7,464 nucleotides of DNA from Pseudomonadota bacterium (GCA_015222985.1 JADFWI010000281.1:1-7464); one strand, 5' to 3'; shown: positions 1 through 5,937, numbered from the stretch's first letter. Numbers and translations are program-made. Notes: generated by a model from the letters alone, not told the origin.

Positions 1-798
1 AAGCCGTTTCACGGCCAGGAAATGCTTGCCAGGGTGCGACTCCATCTGAAGTTGTCTCTTGCCACCAACTCTCTGATTGCAAGTCAGGCCGAAAAACTAA
101 GACAGATCCAGGACGCCCAAGCCTCCATGCTGGTGGCGCCGGAAGACCTTCCGGAGGCCTGTTTTGGCGTTCATTATCTGCCCTTGCTGGAGGCCGGGGG
201 AGACTTCTATGATGTCATGCCAATTTCAGATGAGATATTCGCATATTTTGTGGCGGATGTTTCAGGGCACGACATAGCCACGAGTTACATCACCGCCGCC
301 GTAAAAGGCCTCTTGAGACAAAACTGCACGCCCATATACAAACCGGTAGAGAGCATGGTGATGATAAACAACGTGCTGGTGGAGATACTATCCGACGGCA
401 AGTACCTGACGGCATGTTACGGCAAGTTGAACCGGAAGGTGAAGCTGATGTCGATTGTAAACGCAGGGCATCTCCCCGTTGTTTATCTTCCGAAAGACGC
501 AGAGCCAAGATTTGTAGAAATGGATGGCGACGTTCTGGGCGCTTTTACGAACGTCTCTTACGGAAAGCAGGATATCGAAGTCAGTGACGGTGACAGATTT
601 TTTTTCTACACGGACGGTCTTATTGAAAGGCCCGGGGAAAAGAAAGTGTGGTCCGGAGCCCTGCCGGAATTGCTGGAAAGATGCGTCGCCGTGAAGGACG
701 TTCCCATCGACGAAGCCGCTGAAAGACTGGTCAGCCTGATGCTGGAGAACACAGACAAGCCTGAGGACGACGTGGTGGTGCTGGTGGTTGAGGTGTAA
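1..798 (+). CDS. Response regulator with PP2C-type (SpoIIE/RsbU-like) Ser/Thr phosphatase domain, 5' end missing
   Basis: The frame is open from base 1 and begins with the tail of a receiver domain: K1-P2-F3 is the conserved Lys-Pro pair, followed by the usual last helix (GQEMLARVRLHL). The ATG at 22 is therefore internal, and most of the receiver lies upstream of the window. A short, probably helical linker (codons 20-45) leads to a PP2C/SpoIIE phosphatase domain. Visible motifs are GGDFYD (codons 66-71), VADVSGHD (84-91), NAGH (154-157), YTDGLIE (203-209) and EDDVVVL at the C-terminus (255-261). The Asp residues in these motifs are the family's metal ligands. Receiver-PP2C proteins of this kind dephosphorylate STAS anti-anti-sigma proteins when the receiver is phosphorylated, so the likely substrate is the STAS protein at 1609-1920. 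The next gene starts two bases after the stop. The family call is firm; the substrate is inferred from context. Confidence 0.93.
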   Translation, partial: KPFHGQEMLARVRLHLKLSLATNSLIASQAEKLRQIQDAQASMLVAPEDLPEACFGVHYLPLLEAGGDFYDVMPISDEIFAYFVADVSGHDIATSYITAAVKGLLRQNCTPIYKPVESMVMINNVLVEILSDGKYLTACYGKLNRKVKLMSIVNAGHLPVVYLPKDAEPRFVEMDGDVLGAFTNVSYGKQDIEVSDGDRFFFYTDGLIERPGEKKVWSGALPELLERCVAVKDVPIDEAAERLVSLMLENTDKPEDDVVVLVVEV

Positions 799-800
799 CG

Positions 801-1286
801 GTGAACAAGTGCCTTGGACCAATGACCTTCACCGTTTCTCATAATCCGGACGGAATCGATCTCCGCTTTTCGGCGACGCTGGAAAATATTGATAGGGTTG
901 CCGAGGAAACGAAAAGGTTCGTCCGTAGAATGGATGTTGAAGAACACACCTTTGACGTTTTCCTGGTCCTGAGGGAGGCGCTGGTCAACGCGGTAATTCA
1001 CGGAAGCGGCGGTGATGGCCAAAAAATCGTTTCCTGCACGCTGCGACTGGAGGACGGCAGCCTCATTATGGAAATCGAAGATGAAGGAGAGGGTTTTGAT
1101 TGGCGAGGATGCCTGGCAAAAAGCCCTGATCCGAACTCTGATTGCGGCCGCGGACTGGGTATCATGAAAGAATACTGTGCAGATTTTAGATTCAACGACA
1201 AAGGGAACGGACTCATTATGAGGAAAAGATTGTCCTCCAGGGTTGCGCATTGTCAAGAAATAAGTGCTCTGCCGTCAATAAAATGA
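801..1286 (+). CDS. RsbW/SpoIIAB-like serine kinase (anti-sigma-type HATPase)
   Basis: This is a 161-residue protein with a single GHKL ATPase domain. The N box is REALVNAVIHG (residues 58-68, with E59 and N63), the G1 box is DEGEGFD (94-100) and the G2 box is GRGLGIM (116-122). It has no His-kinase dimerisation helix with an acceptor His, which is typical of anti-sigma kinases that phosphorylate a STAS partner on serine. The GTG at 801 is chosen because GAGGTG (790-795) lies five bases upstream and the gene is then tightly coupled to the phosphatase. An ATG at 822 is possible but has no good Shine-Dalgarno sequence. The tail after RKRL (from about residue 145) is outside the domain. It is probably the kinase opposing the upstream phosphatase. 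No sigma factor is visible, so the final target is unknown. Confidence 0.88.
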   Translation: MNKCLGPMTFTVSHNPDGIDLRFSATLENIDRVAEETKRFVRRMDVEEHTFDVFLVLREALVNAVIHGSGGDGQKIVSCTLRLEDGSLIMEIEDEGEGFDWRGCLAKSPDPNSDCGRGLGIMKEYCADFRFNDKGNGLIMRKRLSSRVAHCQEISALPSIK

Positions 1287-1419
1287 CAGGCTTGCGCTAC
1301 GTGCCTACAGGATGCCCCGGTTGCCATGCTTTTTTTATGATTTCCCACACGCCGTTTTTCGGTGATAACAACCTGAAAACACAGGTAAAGAGCAACGCTC
1401 AAATGGTCTTGCCAGGTTA

Positions 1420-1436
1420 TTGGCATATATATTGCC
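1420..1436 (+). promoter_or_regulatory. Candidate sigma-54 (RpoN) -24/-12 promoter
   Basis: TTGGCA at 1420-1425 and TTGC at 1432-1435 match the -24 and -12 elements of the sigma-54 consensus (TTGGCAC...TTGCA). Exactly 10 bases lie between the invariant GG (1422-1423) and GC (1434-1435), which is the required spacing. The mismatches are T and A for the C and G after TTGGCA, and C for the A/T after TTGC. Transcription would begin near 1447, giving a leader of about 160 bases before the STAS gene. No enhancer-binding site could be assigned. Nothing with good sigma-70 spacing was found at this spot. Confidence 0.55.
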
Positions 1437-1481
1437 GTAGAGTGTGTAGTCCAACGAACGAAGAAGTCGCATCCCGGCTGA

Positions 1482-1512
1482 GTCAGGTAACTCGCTTCGC
1501 TCGCAACCTGAC
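1482..1512 (+). repeat. Inverted repeat (7-bp stem) in the STAS gene leader
   Basis: GTCAGGT (1482-1488) and ACCTGAC (1506-1512) are perfect reverse complements separated by 17 bases that contain a CGCTTCGC-type sequence. In RNA this would form a stem-loop in the leader downstream of the candidate promoter. No T-run follows, so it is not a typical intrinsic terminator. It could be a leader structure or part of a dispersed repeat. Confidence 0.5.
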
Positions 1513-1529
1513 CTACGTTCTCTGAAAAA

Positions 1530-1571
1530 GATGAACATCGAACATCGAACGTCCAACATCGAATGTTGAAT
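1530..1571 (+). repeat. Degenerate heptamer tandem array
   Basis: There are six consecutive 7-base units: GATGAAC, ATCGAAC, ATCGAAC, GTCCAAC, ATCGAAT, GTTGAAT. The period is exact and the units follow A/G-T-x-x-A-A-C/T. The array lies non-coding, 37 bases before the STAS start codon. Arrays of this general look are familiar as dispersed intergenic sequences in some bacteria; that this one is multicopy in its genome is inferred. Confidence 0.8.
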
Positions 1572-1608
1572 GGGGAAATGGGCTAAAAACTAGGAACGGG
1601 AGGGATCA

Positions 1609-1920
1609 ATGGCAAAAGCTAAGAAAAAGGCTCAACAGGAGGTTGTTAAGCCAGAAAAGGACGTTGTCGCCTCCATGGCAGAGGCGTTCAGAGAAAAACT
1701 GCTCAAAATCGTTCAAAGTGGCGTCAAAGACCTTGTCATAGACCTTATGGGTGTTGAGATGGTCGACTCAGTGGGCATTGGCGTGCTTGTGGCCACCCAT
1801 AATTCCGTGAGCAAGGCAGGCGGAAAGATGTCGGTCACCAATGTCTCAGAAGATATCTATAAGCTTTTCAAAACCATGCGGCTGGATCAGCATTTTGAAG
1901 TGAGCCCGGTGGCTGGGTAA
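1609..1920 (+). CDS. STAS-domain protein, SpoIIAA/RsbV-like anti-anti-sigma factor
   Basis: This is a 103-residue protein with a basic N-terminus (MAKAKKKAQQ) and a STAS fold over about residues 14-100. The signature is VIDLMGVEMVDSVGIGVLV (43-61). S54 in D-S-V-G sits where SpoIIAA and RsbV carry the phosphorylated serine. Downstream, GGKMSVTNVSEDIYKLF and the RLDQHFEV strand fit the family. The start at 1609 has GGGAGGG (1598-1604) four bases upstream. It is the expected substrate of the kinase at 801-1286 and the phosphatase at 1-798, although it is separated from them by 322 bases. It lies 46 bases before cheA, so it is probably transcribed with the chemotaxis genes. Whether it controls a sigma factor, CheA or another partner is not visible. 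Confidence 0.92.
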   Translation: MAKAKKKAQQEVVKPEKDVVASMAEAFREKLLKIVQSGVKDLVIDLMGVEMVDSVGIGVLVATHNSVSKAGGKMSVTNVSEDIYKLFKTMRLDQHFEVSPVAG

Positions 1921-1923
1921 ATC

Positions 1924-1963
1924 GGCTCAACGGGCCAACGGATAAACCAAACAACGGAGGAAG
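1924..1963 (+). repeat. Octamer array leading into the cheA ribosome binding site
   Basis: The STAS-cheA gap reads as 8-base units GGCTCAAC, GGGCCAAC, GGATAAAC, CAAACAAC and finally GGAGGAAG, most ending in AAC. The last unit contains the Shine-Dalgarno GGAGG (1956-1960), six bases before the cheA ATG. Nearly the same order of words precedes cheW (5416-5450), so the two leaders look related. Confidence 0.65.
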
Positions 1964-1966
1964 ACC

Positions 1967-4900
1967 ATGACGATTGAAATGGACGAAACCATGCAGATGT
2001 ATGTGGAAGAGTCTCAGGAACATCTTGCGGACATTGAGAATGACCTCTTGGCTATTGAAGAAGGCGGGGCTGACATAGACGAGGATCTGGTCAACAAGGT
2101 CTTCCGCGCCGCCCATTCCATCAAAGGAGGGGCAGGCTTCATGGGCCTGACTAATATCAAGGAGCTTTCCCACAAGATGGAAAATGTCCTTGGCATGATC
2201 CGCAGCCAGGAGATGGTTCCAAATCCGGAGATAGTCAACATCCTCCTGCTCGCCTCTGATGCCCTGAGAAATCTCATATCCAATGTCACCACAAGCAATG
2301 ACATAGATGTGACAGAGCACATTGAAGCGCTGATAAGTCTGGCCGAAGGCTCTCTGCCTGATGAGAGTAAAGAGAGTATTTCCAAAATGCTCGATATCTC
2401 TTTTCCTGGCGGACAGACCGTTTTTTCTGTGGCCGAATACGACATTTCCAATGCCAGGAAAGGGGGAAAATTTATCTACCTGGTGGACTACGACCTGATT
2501 CATGATGTGCACAACAAGGGCAAAAACCCCCTGGACGTCTTAAAGGACGTGGAGAAATCCGGCATTATCCTGGAAAGCAAGGTCGATATAGAAGGCGTTG
2601 GCTCCCTTGAGGATGGAGAACTGTCGAATCGTCTTCCCTTCCTGATCCTGTTTGCCACCATACTGGATCCGACCGTGGTCAATGCCCTCTTTGAGATCGA
2701 GGGAGACCACATCTATGAACTTGCCGAAGACCTGACCACCAGGCTCATCGATCAGGCATCTTCTCAGGAAGAGGTTGTTTATAAAGAGGCCAAGGCTGAG
2801 GCAGTAGAGAAAGCCGACGCCAAGATAGAACCTGAAACAGAGACTGAAATGCCTGAAGAAGATGAATTGCAACGCGCCGCAGAAGAGATTTCTCCAAAAG
2901 AACCTGAAATCAAGCCGATTGAGCAGGCCGCACCAATGCCTTCAACAGGGAAACAGGCAAACGGGCAAACGGGCTCAACCGTAACCGATGCCAGCCTTCG
3001 CGTCCACGTAAGTCTGCTGGACTCTCTCATGAATCTTGCCGGAGAGCTCGTCCTGGGCAGAAACCAGCTCCTTCAGGCCATTGAGTCAAAGGACTTTCGC
3101 ACGATTCAACTGGGGGGCCAGCGCCTGGATCTCATAACCTCTGAACTCCAGGAAGCCATCATGCTGACTCGGATGCAGCCCATAGGAAACGTATTCAACA
3201 AATTCCAGCGCGTGGTGAGAGACCTGGCCAGAAATCTGGGCAAGCAAGTGGAACTGGTCATTGACGGATCAGAGGTCGAACTGGACAAAACCATCATTGA
3301 GGCAATCAGTGATCCACTTACGCACCTGGTCCGAAATTCGGCAGATCACGGCATAGAGATCCCTGATGAGAGGCTTAAGGCCGGCAAAGAGGCAGCAGGG
3401 ACAATCCATTTGAAGGCCTTTCATGAGGCGGGGCAAGTAAATATTGAGATAATCGATGATGGAAAGGGCCTGGACGGCAATATGCTGGCCGCCACGGCCA
3501 TGGCCAAAGGCCTGATAACAGAAGATCAGGCAAGAACCATGTCTGACAAAGAAAAGGTGAATTTGATATTTCTTCCCGGGTTTTCCACGGCCAAGGAGGT
3601 CACGGACGTCTCCGGCCGGGGGGTTGGGATGGATGTAGTCAAGACGAACCTGGACAAGTTGGGCGGCGTGGTGGACATAGAGTCCGAGCTGGGCAAGGGC
3701 ACAAGGGTCCGCATAAAGCTTCCCCTGACACTGGCAATTATTCCGAGTCAGATAATTGCCACAGGAGGAGACCACTATGCAATCCCACAGGTGAACATGG
3801 ATGAACTGCTTCGGATTCCGGCACGTCAAATCAAGGAACGTATAGAGAAAGTGGGAGATGCAGCAGTCGTAAGGTTGCGCGGGCAATTGCTCCCCCTGAT
3901 CAGTCTGAATGATGTTCTAGGAATAGAACAGACGTATATCGATCCGGAGGACGGAGAAGAAAAGCCGGAGAGACGAGAACGCATGGCTGACAGGAGATCA
4001 AAGGAGAGTCCGATTGAGGCTGAAAGTTCAAAGCCAGAGGCTGAAGGCTCAAGGCTGAAGGCTGAAGGCCCGAGTGAAGCTCAAGGTTCAAAGCTCAAAG
4101 CTGAAAGCCCAGAACACACAACTCATGAGGATCGGAGAGAGAAACGTGACAGGCGCTTTCATGCGGAAAGCGCTGTTAATATTGTCGTGGTTACTACCGG
4201 AGCCTTAAAGTACGGGCTCGTTGTTGACAAGTTGCACGACTCCGAAGAGATCGTGGTGAAGCCCATGGGTCGTCATTTCAAGCACTGCAAGGGATATGCA
4301 GGCGCCACCATCATGGGTGATGGTCGTGTGGCCCTCATACTCGATGTGGGCAACCTGGCCCGCATGGCCGGCCTGACTTCCCTGGAAGGCACTGACAGGG
4401 CCACTGAAGTGGCCAAGGAAAGCGCTGAAGCCGTCACGGCCAAGAAAGATATGCAGTCCCTGCTGGTGTTCAGGAGCGCTGAGGACGAACAATTCGCCGT
4501 CACTCTGAGCCAAGTGGAGCGCATTGAAAAGGTCAAGGCAAAAGATGTGGAAGAAGTGGGTGGAAAAAGGGTGATGAAATACCGTGGCGGAAGTCTTCCT
4601 TTGATCAGCATTGATCAGGTGGCTCAAGTTAAACCTCTGGCAGAAAAAGAAGATCTGCTTGTCATCGTTGTCGTGATCGCGGGGAAAGAAATTGGTCTCC
4701 TGGCCATAGGCCCAGTAGACGCAATGGATGTAACAATCGAAGTCGACGGCGCGACCCTGAAACAACCGGGCATCATGGGTTCTGCCGTTATCGGTGAGCA
4801 CACCACGCAAATGGTAGACATGTACGGCCTGGCTGAGGCCTTAAACCCGGATTGGTTTGCTGAGCAGGAGGCGGTTCAGACATCAGACGGCGAGGTTCTC

Positions 4901-5263
4901 ACCGTCCTGATTGCCGAAGATTCCAACTTTTTCCGCAACCAGGTCAAGGGTTTTATTGAAGACAGTGGTTACAACGTCATTGATGCAGAGGACGGGATGG
5001 TCGCCTGGGATCTTCTTGAGGAACATGCAGATGAGATCTCTCTCGTGGTCACTGACATAGAAATGCCAAACATGAATGGTTTTGAGCTAACCAAAAAAAT
5101 AAAAGGAGATGAGCGCTTCTCCCATTTGCAGGTTATAGCCCTTACGACACTGGCCGGCGAAGGAGATATAGCAAAAGGAAAAGAAGTCGGCATTGATGAT
5201 TATCAGATCAAGCTGGACAGGGAGAAGTTGATGGAGAGTATTCGAAATCGGTTGACTCATTAG
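1967..5263 (+). CDS. cheA: Hybrid chemotaxis histidine kinase CheA with extra CheW-like domain and C-terminal receiver
   Basis: At 1098 residues this is far longer than the roughly 650 of enteric CheA. In order: an HPt domain (about 1-105) with phospho-acceptor H50 in FRAAHSIKGGAGFMG; a poorly recognised domain (about 145-265) that may be P2-like; an acidic linker (265-340); the P3 dimerisation region (about 341-405); an HATPase with N box HLVRNSADHG (453-462), G1 DDGKG (497-501), F box FLPGFS (535-540) and G2 GRGVGMD (550-556). The CheW-binding P5 domain (about 586-805) is interrupted by a charged, repeat-encoded insert (about 655-733). A second CheW-like domain (about 828-965) ends in NPDWF. 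The receiver (about 977-1097) has D985, phosphorylatable D1030 in VVTDIEMP, T1060 and K1082, but Leu replaces the usual Pro after that Lys. The start is supported by GGAGG at 1956-1960. CheA takes receptor signals through CheW and phosphorylates receivers such as CheB and its own. Confidence 0.97.
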   Translation: MTIEMDETMQMYVEESQEHLADIENDLLAIEEGGADIDEDLVNKVFRAAHSIKGGAGFMGLTNIKELSHKMENVLGMIRSQEMVPNPEIVNILLLASDALRNLISNVTTSNDIDVTEHIEALISLAEGSLPDESKESISKMLDISFPGGQTVFSVAEYDISNARKGGKFIYLVDYDLIHDVHNKGKNPLDVLKDVEKSGIILESKVDIEGVGSLEDGELSNRLPFLILFATILDPTVVNALFEIEGDHIYELAEDLTTRLIDQASSQEEVVYKEAKAEAVEKADAKIEPETETEMPEEDELQRAAEEISPKEPEIKPIEQAAPMPSTGKQANGQTGSTVTDASLRVHVSLLDSLMNLAGELVLGRNQLLQAIESKDFRTIQLGGQRLDLITSELQEAIMLTRMQPIGNVFNKFQRVVRDLARNLGKQVELVIDGSEVELDKTIIEAISDPLTHLVRNSADHGIEIPDERLKAGKEAAGTIHLKAFHEAGQVNIEIIDDGKGLDGNMLAATAMAKGLITEDQARTMSDKEKVNLIFLPGFSTAKEVTDVSGRGVGMDVVKTNLDKLGGVVDIESELGKGTRVRIKLPLTLAIIPSQIIATGGDHYAIPQVNMDELLRIPARQIKERIEKVGDAAVVRLRGQLLPLISLNDVLGIEQTYIDPEDGEEKPERRERMADRRSKESPIEAESSKPEAEGSRLKAEGPSEAQGSKLKAESPEHTTHEDRREKRDRRFHAESAVNIVVVTTGALKYGLVVDKLHDSEEIVVKPMGRHFKHCKGYAGATIMGDGRVALILDVGNLARMAGLTSLEGTDRATEVAKESAEAVTAKKDMQSLLVFRSAEDEQFAVTLSQVERIEKVKAKDVEEVGGKRVMKYRGGSLPLISIDQVAQVKPLAEKEDLLVIVVVIAGKEIGLLAIGPVDAMDVTIEVDGATLKQPGIMGSAVIGEHTTQMVDMYGLAEALNPDWFAEQEAVQTSDGEVLTVLIAEDSNFFRNQVKGFIEDSGYNVIDAEDGMVAWDLLEEHADEISLVVTDIEMPNMNGFELTKKIKGDERFSHLQVIALTTLAGEGDIAKGKEVGIDDYQIKLDREKLMESIRNRLTH
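2951..2982 (+). repeat. Octamer array inside cheA, encoding part of the P1-P3 linker
   Basis: Units AAACAGGC, AAACGGGC, AAACGGGC and TCAACCGT follow with an exact 8-base period. In frame they encode cheA residues 329-339 (KQANGQTGSTV), just before the P3 dimerisation helices. The words match the non-coding arrays ahead of cheA and cheW. This suggests a short repeat that spread into, or was recruited as, coding sequence at a tolerant linker. Confidence 0.7.
4018..4111 (+). repeat. Thirteen-unit heptamer array inside the CheA P5 domain
   Basis: Eight units of the type GGCTGAA/GGCTCAA (4018-4073), then a 3-base slip (GTG, 4074-4076), then five units of the type AAGCTCA (4077-4111). Because 7 and 3 share no factor, three units make a 21-base, seven-residue repeat: the peptide reads EAESSKP, EAEGSRL, KAEGPSE and so on (residues 685-714). 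It falls in the loop between RGQLLPLISLNDVLGI and NIVVVTTGALKYGLVVD, two halves of the P5 (CheW-like) domain, so it is expected to be a flexible surface insertion. Confidence 0.8.
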
Positions 5264-5290
5264 TCATTGCTTACTCGTCATTGGTCAATT
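5263..5290 (+). repeat. Heptamer repeat directly after the cheA stop codon
   Basis: From the last base of the TAG stop the sequence reads GTCATTG, CTTACTC, GTCATTG, GTCAATT with a 7-base period, fading out by about 5303. The word GTCATTGGTCA (5277-5287) is the exact reverse complement of 5918-5928 at the start of cheB, so related units bracket cheW in opposite orientation. Confidence 0.55.
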
Positions 5291-5321
5291 GGTGAGCAGT
5301 TGGCGGGTTATCTACCGATAA

Positions 5322-5357
5322 ATGCCTAAAGTGCCTAGAATGCCTAAAATGCCTAAA
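5322..5357 (+). repeat. Four-copy 9-base tandem repeat (ATGCCTAAA)
   Basis: Units are ATGCCTAAA, GTGCCTAGA, ATGCCTAAA, ATGCCTAAA. The array lies in the 192-base cheA-cheW gap, which otherwise holds only other repeat arrays and the cheW ribosome binding site. Its in-phase ATGs open a small frame (5322-5546) that runs into cheW in another reading frame and is not considered a gene. Confidence 0.85.
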
Positions 5358-5367
5358 ATAGTAAGTT

Positions 5368-5450
5368 CAAACGGGCAACGGGCAAAGCCGGACCAACGGG
5401 TTAACGGGCAAAACCGGCTCAACCGGCCAAACCAACGAAACGGAGGTAAG
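5368..5450 (+). repeat. Degenerate AACGGGC-type array leading into the cheW ribosome binding site
   Basis: Irregular 7- to 9-base units built on AACGGGC and CAACCGGC run through this stretch. They end with GGCTCAAC (5416-5423), CGGCCAAAC, CAACGAAAC and then GGAGGTAAG (5442-5450), which carries the cheW Shine-Dalgarno sequence. A 5-base inverted pair, GCCGG (5387-5391) with CCGGC (5414-5418), could fold, but no T-run follows. The layout mirrors the leader of cheA. Confidence 0.65.
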
Positions 5451-5455
5451 AATCT

Positions 5456-5917
5456 ATGGGGCAATCAGCAGAAACGAAGACGAGTGAAGATGTTGTTGAA
5501 CTTGCTACTTTCTATGTGGGAGATGCGCTGTGTGGCATGGACATAGTCAACGTTCAGGAGATCAACAAGCATACGGAGATGACGAAGGTGCCGCAATCGC
5601 CGGAATGCGTCATGGGTATCCTGAACATGCGAGGCCAGATTGTGACCATCATTGACCTTGGGAAAAAAATCGGCCTCTCTTCAACTGGCCTGAGCGCTGA
5701 TTGCCGGAATATTATAGTGAATTCAGGGGGGGAGTACATTGGCCTGCTGGTGCCGCGGCTAAGCGACGTGGTGCAGGCCGACTGGGAGAAGGTGGAACAG
5801 CCTCCGGCGAACATAGGCGGTGTTCAGGGAAAGTTCTTTAAGGGGGTATACAAGACCGAGAACAGCCTGATCGGCATTCTGAACGTGGAAGAGGTGCTGA
5901 AGGAGGAAGAGGGTTAG
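5456..5917 (+). CDS. cheW: Chemotaxis coupling protein CheW
   Basis: This 153-residue protein consists almost entirely of one CheW (SH3-like) domain, about residues 12-150. The first strand pair is ELATFYVGDALCGMDI (15-30). The hallmark GILNMRGQIVTIIDL spans 54-68. The second half contains EYIGLLVPRLSDVV and the closing NSLIGILNVEEVL. CheW is cytoplasmic and bridges chemoreceptors and CheA. The start is supported by GGAGGT (5442-5447), eight bases upstream. The cheB start follows its stop by six bases. It is a separate scaffold in addition to the CheW-like domains built into the CheA. Confidence 0.96.
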   Translation: MGQSAETKTSEDVVELATFYVGDALCGMDIVNVQEINKHTEMTKVPQSPECVMGILNMRGQIVTIIDLGKKIGLSSTGLSADCRNIIVNSGGEYIGLLVPRLSDVVQADWEKVEQPPANIGGVQGKFFKGVYKTENSLIGILNVEEVLKEEEG

Positions 5918-5937
5918 TGACCAATGACAAATGAGAA
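5917..5937 (+). repeat. Heptamer-like units over the cheW stop and cheB start
   Basis: GTGACCA, ATGACAA, ATGAGAA can be read with a 7-base period across the cheW/cheB junction, so the cheB start codon (5924) and its first residues MTNEK lie in repeat-like sequence. TGACCAATGAC (5918-5928) is the exact reverse complement of 5277-5287. With only three units, chance is a real alternative. Confidence 0.4.

Larger units (their letters stand above)
1287..1608 (+). other. 322-base intergenic region between the kinase and STAS genes
   Basis: No convincing gene lies here. A small open frame running from a TTG at 1250 to 1525 has no recognisable domain and no credible start. From 5' to 3' the region holds a T-run (1330-1336) without a clear stem in front of it, a candidate sigma-54 promoter (1420-1436), an inverted repeat (1482-1512), a heptamer array (1530-1571) and the Shine-Dalgarno sequence of the STAS gene (GGGAGGG, 1598-1604). 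It probably separates two transcription units, although read-through cannot be excluded. Confidence 0.7.

Noticed and set aside
22..798. ATG at 22 as the true start of the phosphatase gene
   Set aside because: The frame is open upstream to base 1 and codes for the Lys-Pro-Phe end of a receiver domain, so the gene begins outside the window.
606..1256. Long antisense open frame opposite the phosphatase and kinase genes
   Set aside because: It is antisense to two genes with clear conserved motifs and its translation shows no domain. The same holds for the antisense frames at 1868-2512, 3269-3886, 4205-4810 and 5759-6373.
1300..1336. Possible intrinsic terminator after the kinase gene (T-run at 1330-1336)
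   Set aside because: I could not form a convincing GC-rich stem immediately before the T-run.
1250..1525. Small open frame (TTG start) across the kinase end and the intergenic region
   Set aside because: It overlaps the kinase 3' end in another frame, has no Shine-Dalgarno sequence or recognisable domain, and runs over the candidate promoter and inverted repeat.
5263..5450. CRISPR-like array in the cheA-cheW gap
   Set aside because: The repeats are only 7 to 9 bases, directly abutting and degenerate, with no unique spacers of regular length.
5322..5546. 74-residue open frame starting in the ATGCCTAAA repeat (MPKVPRMPKMPK...)
   Set aside because: Its start is produced by the tandem repeat and the rest is an alternative frame of the cheW leader and cheW; cheW has a proper ribosome binding site and conserved product.
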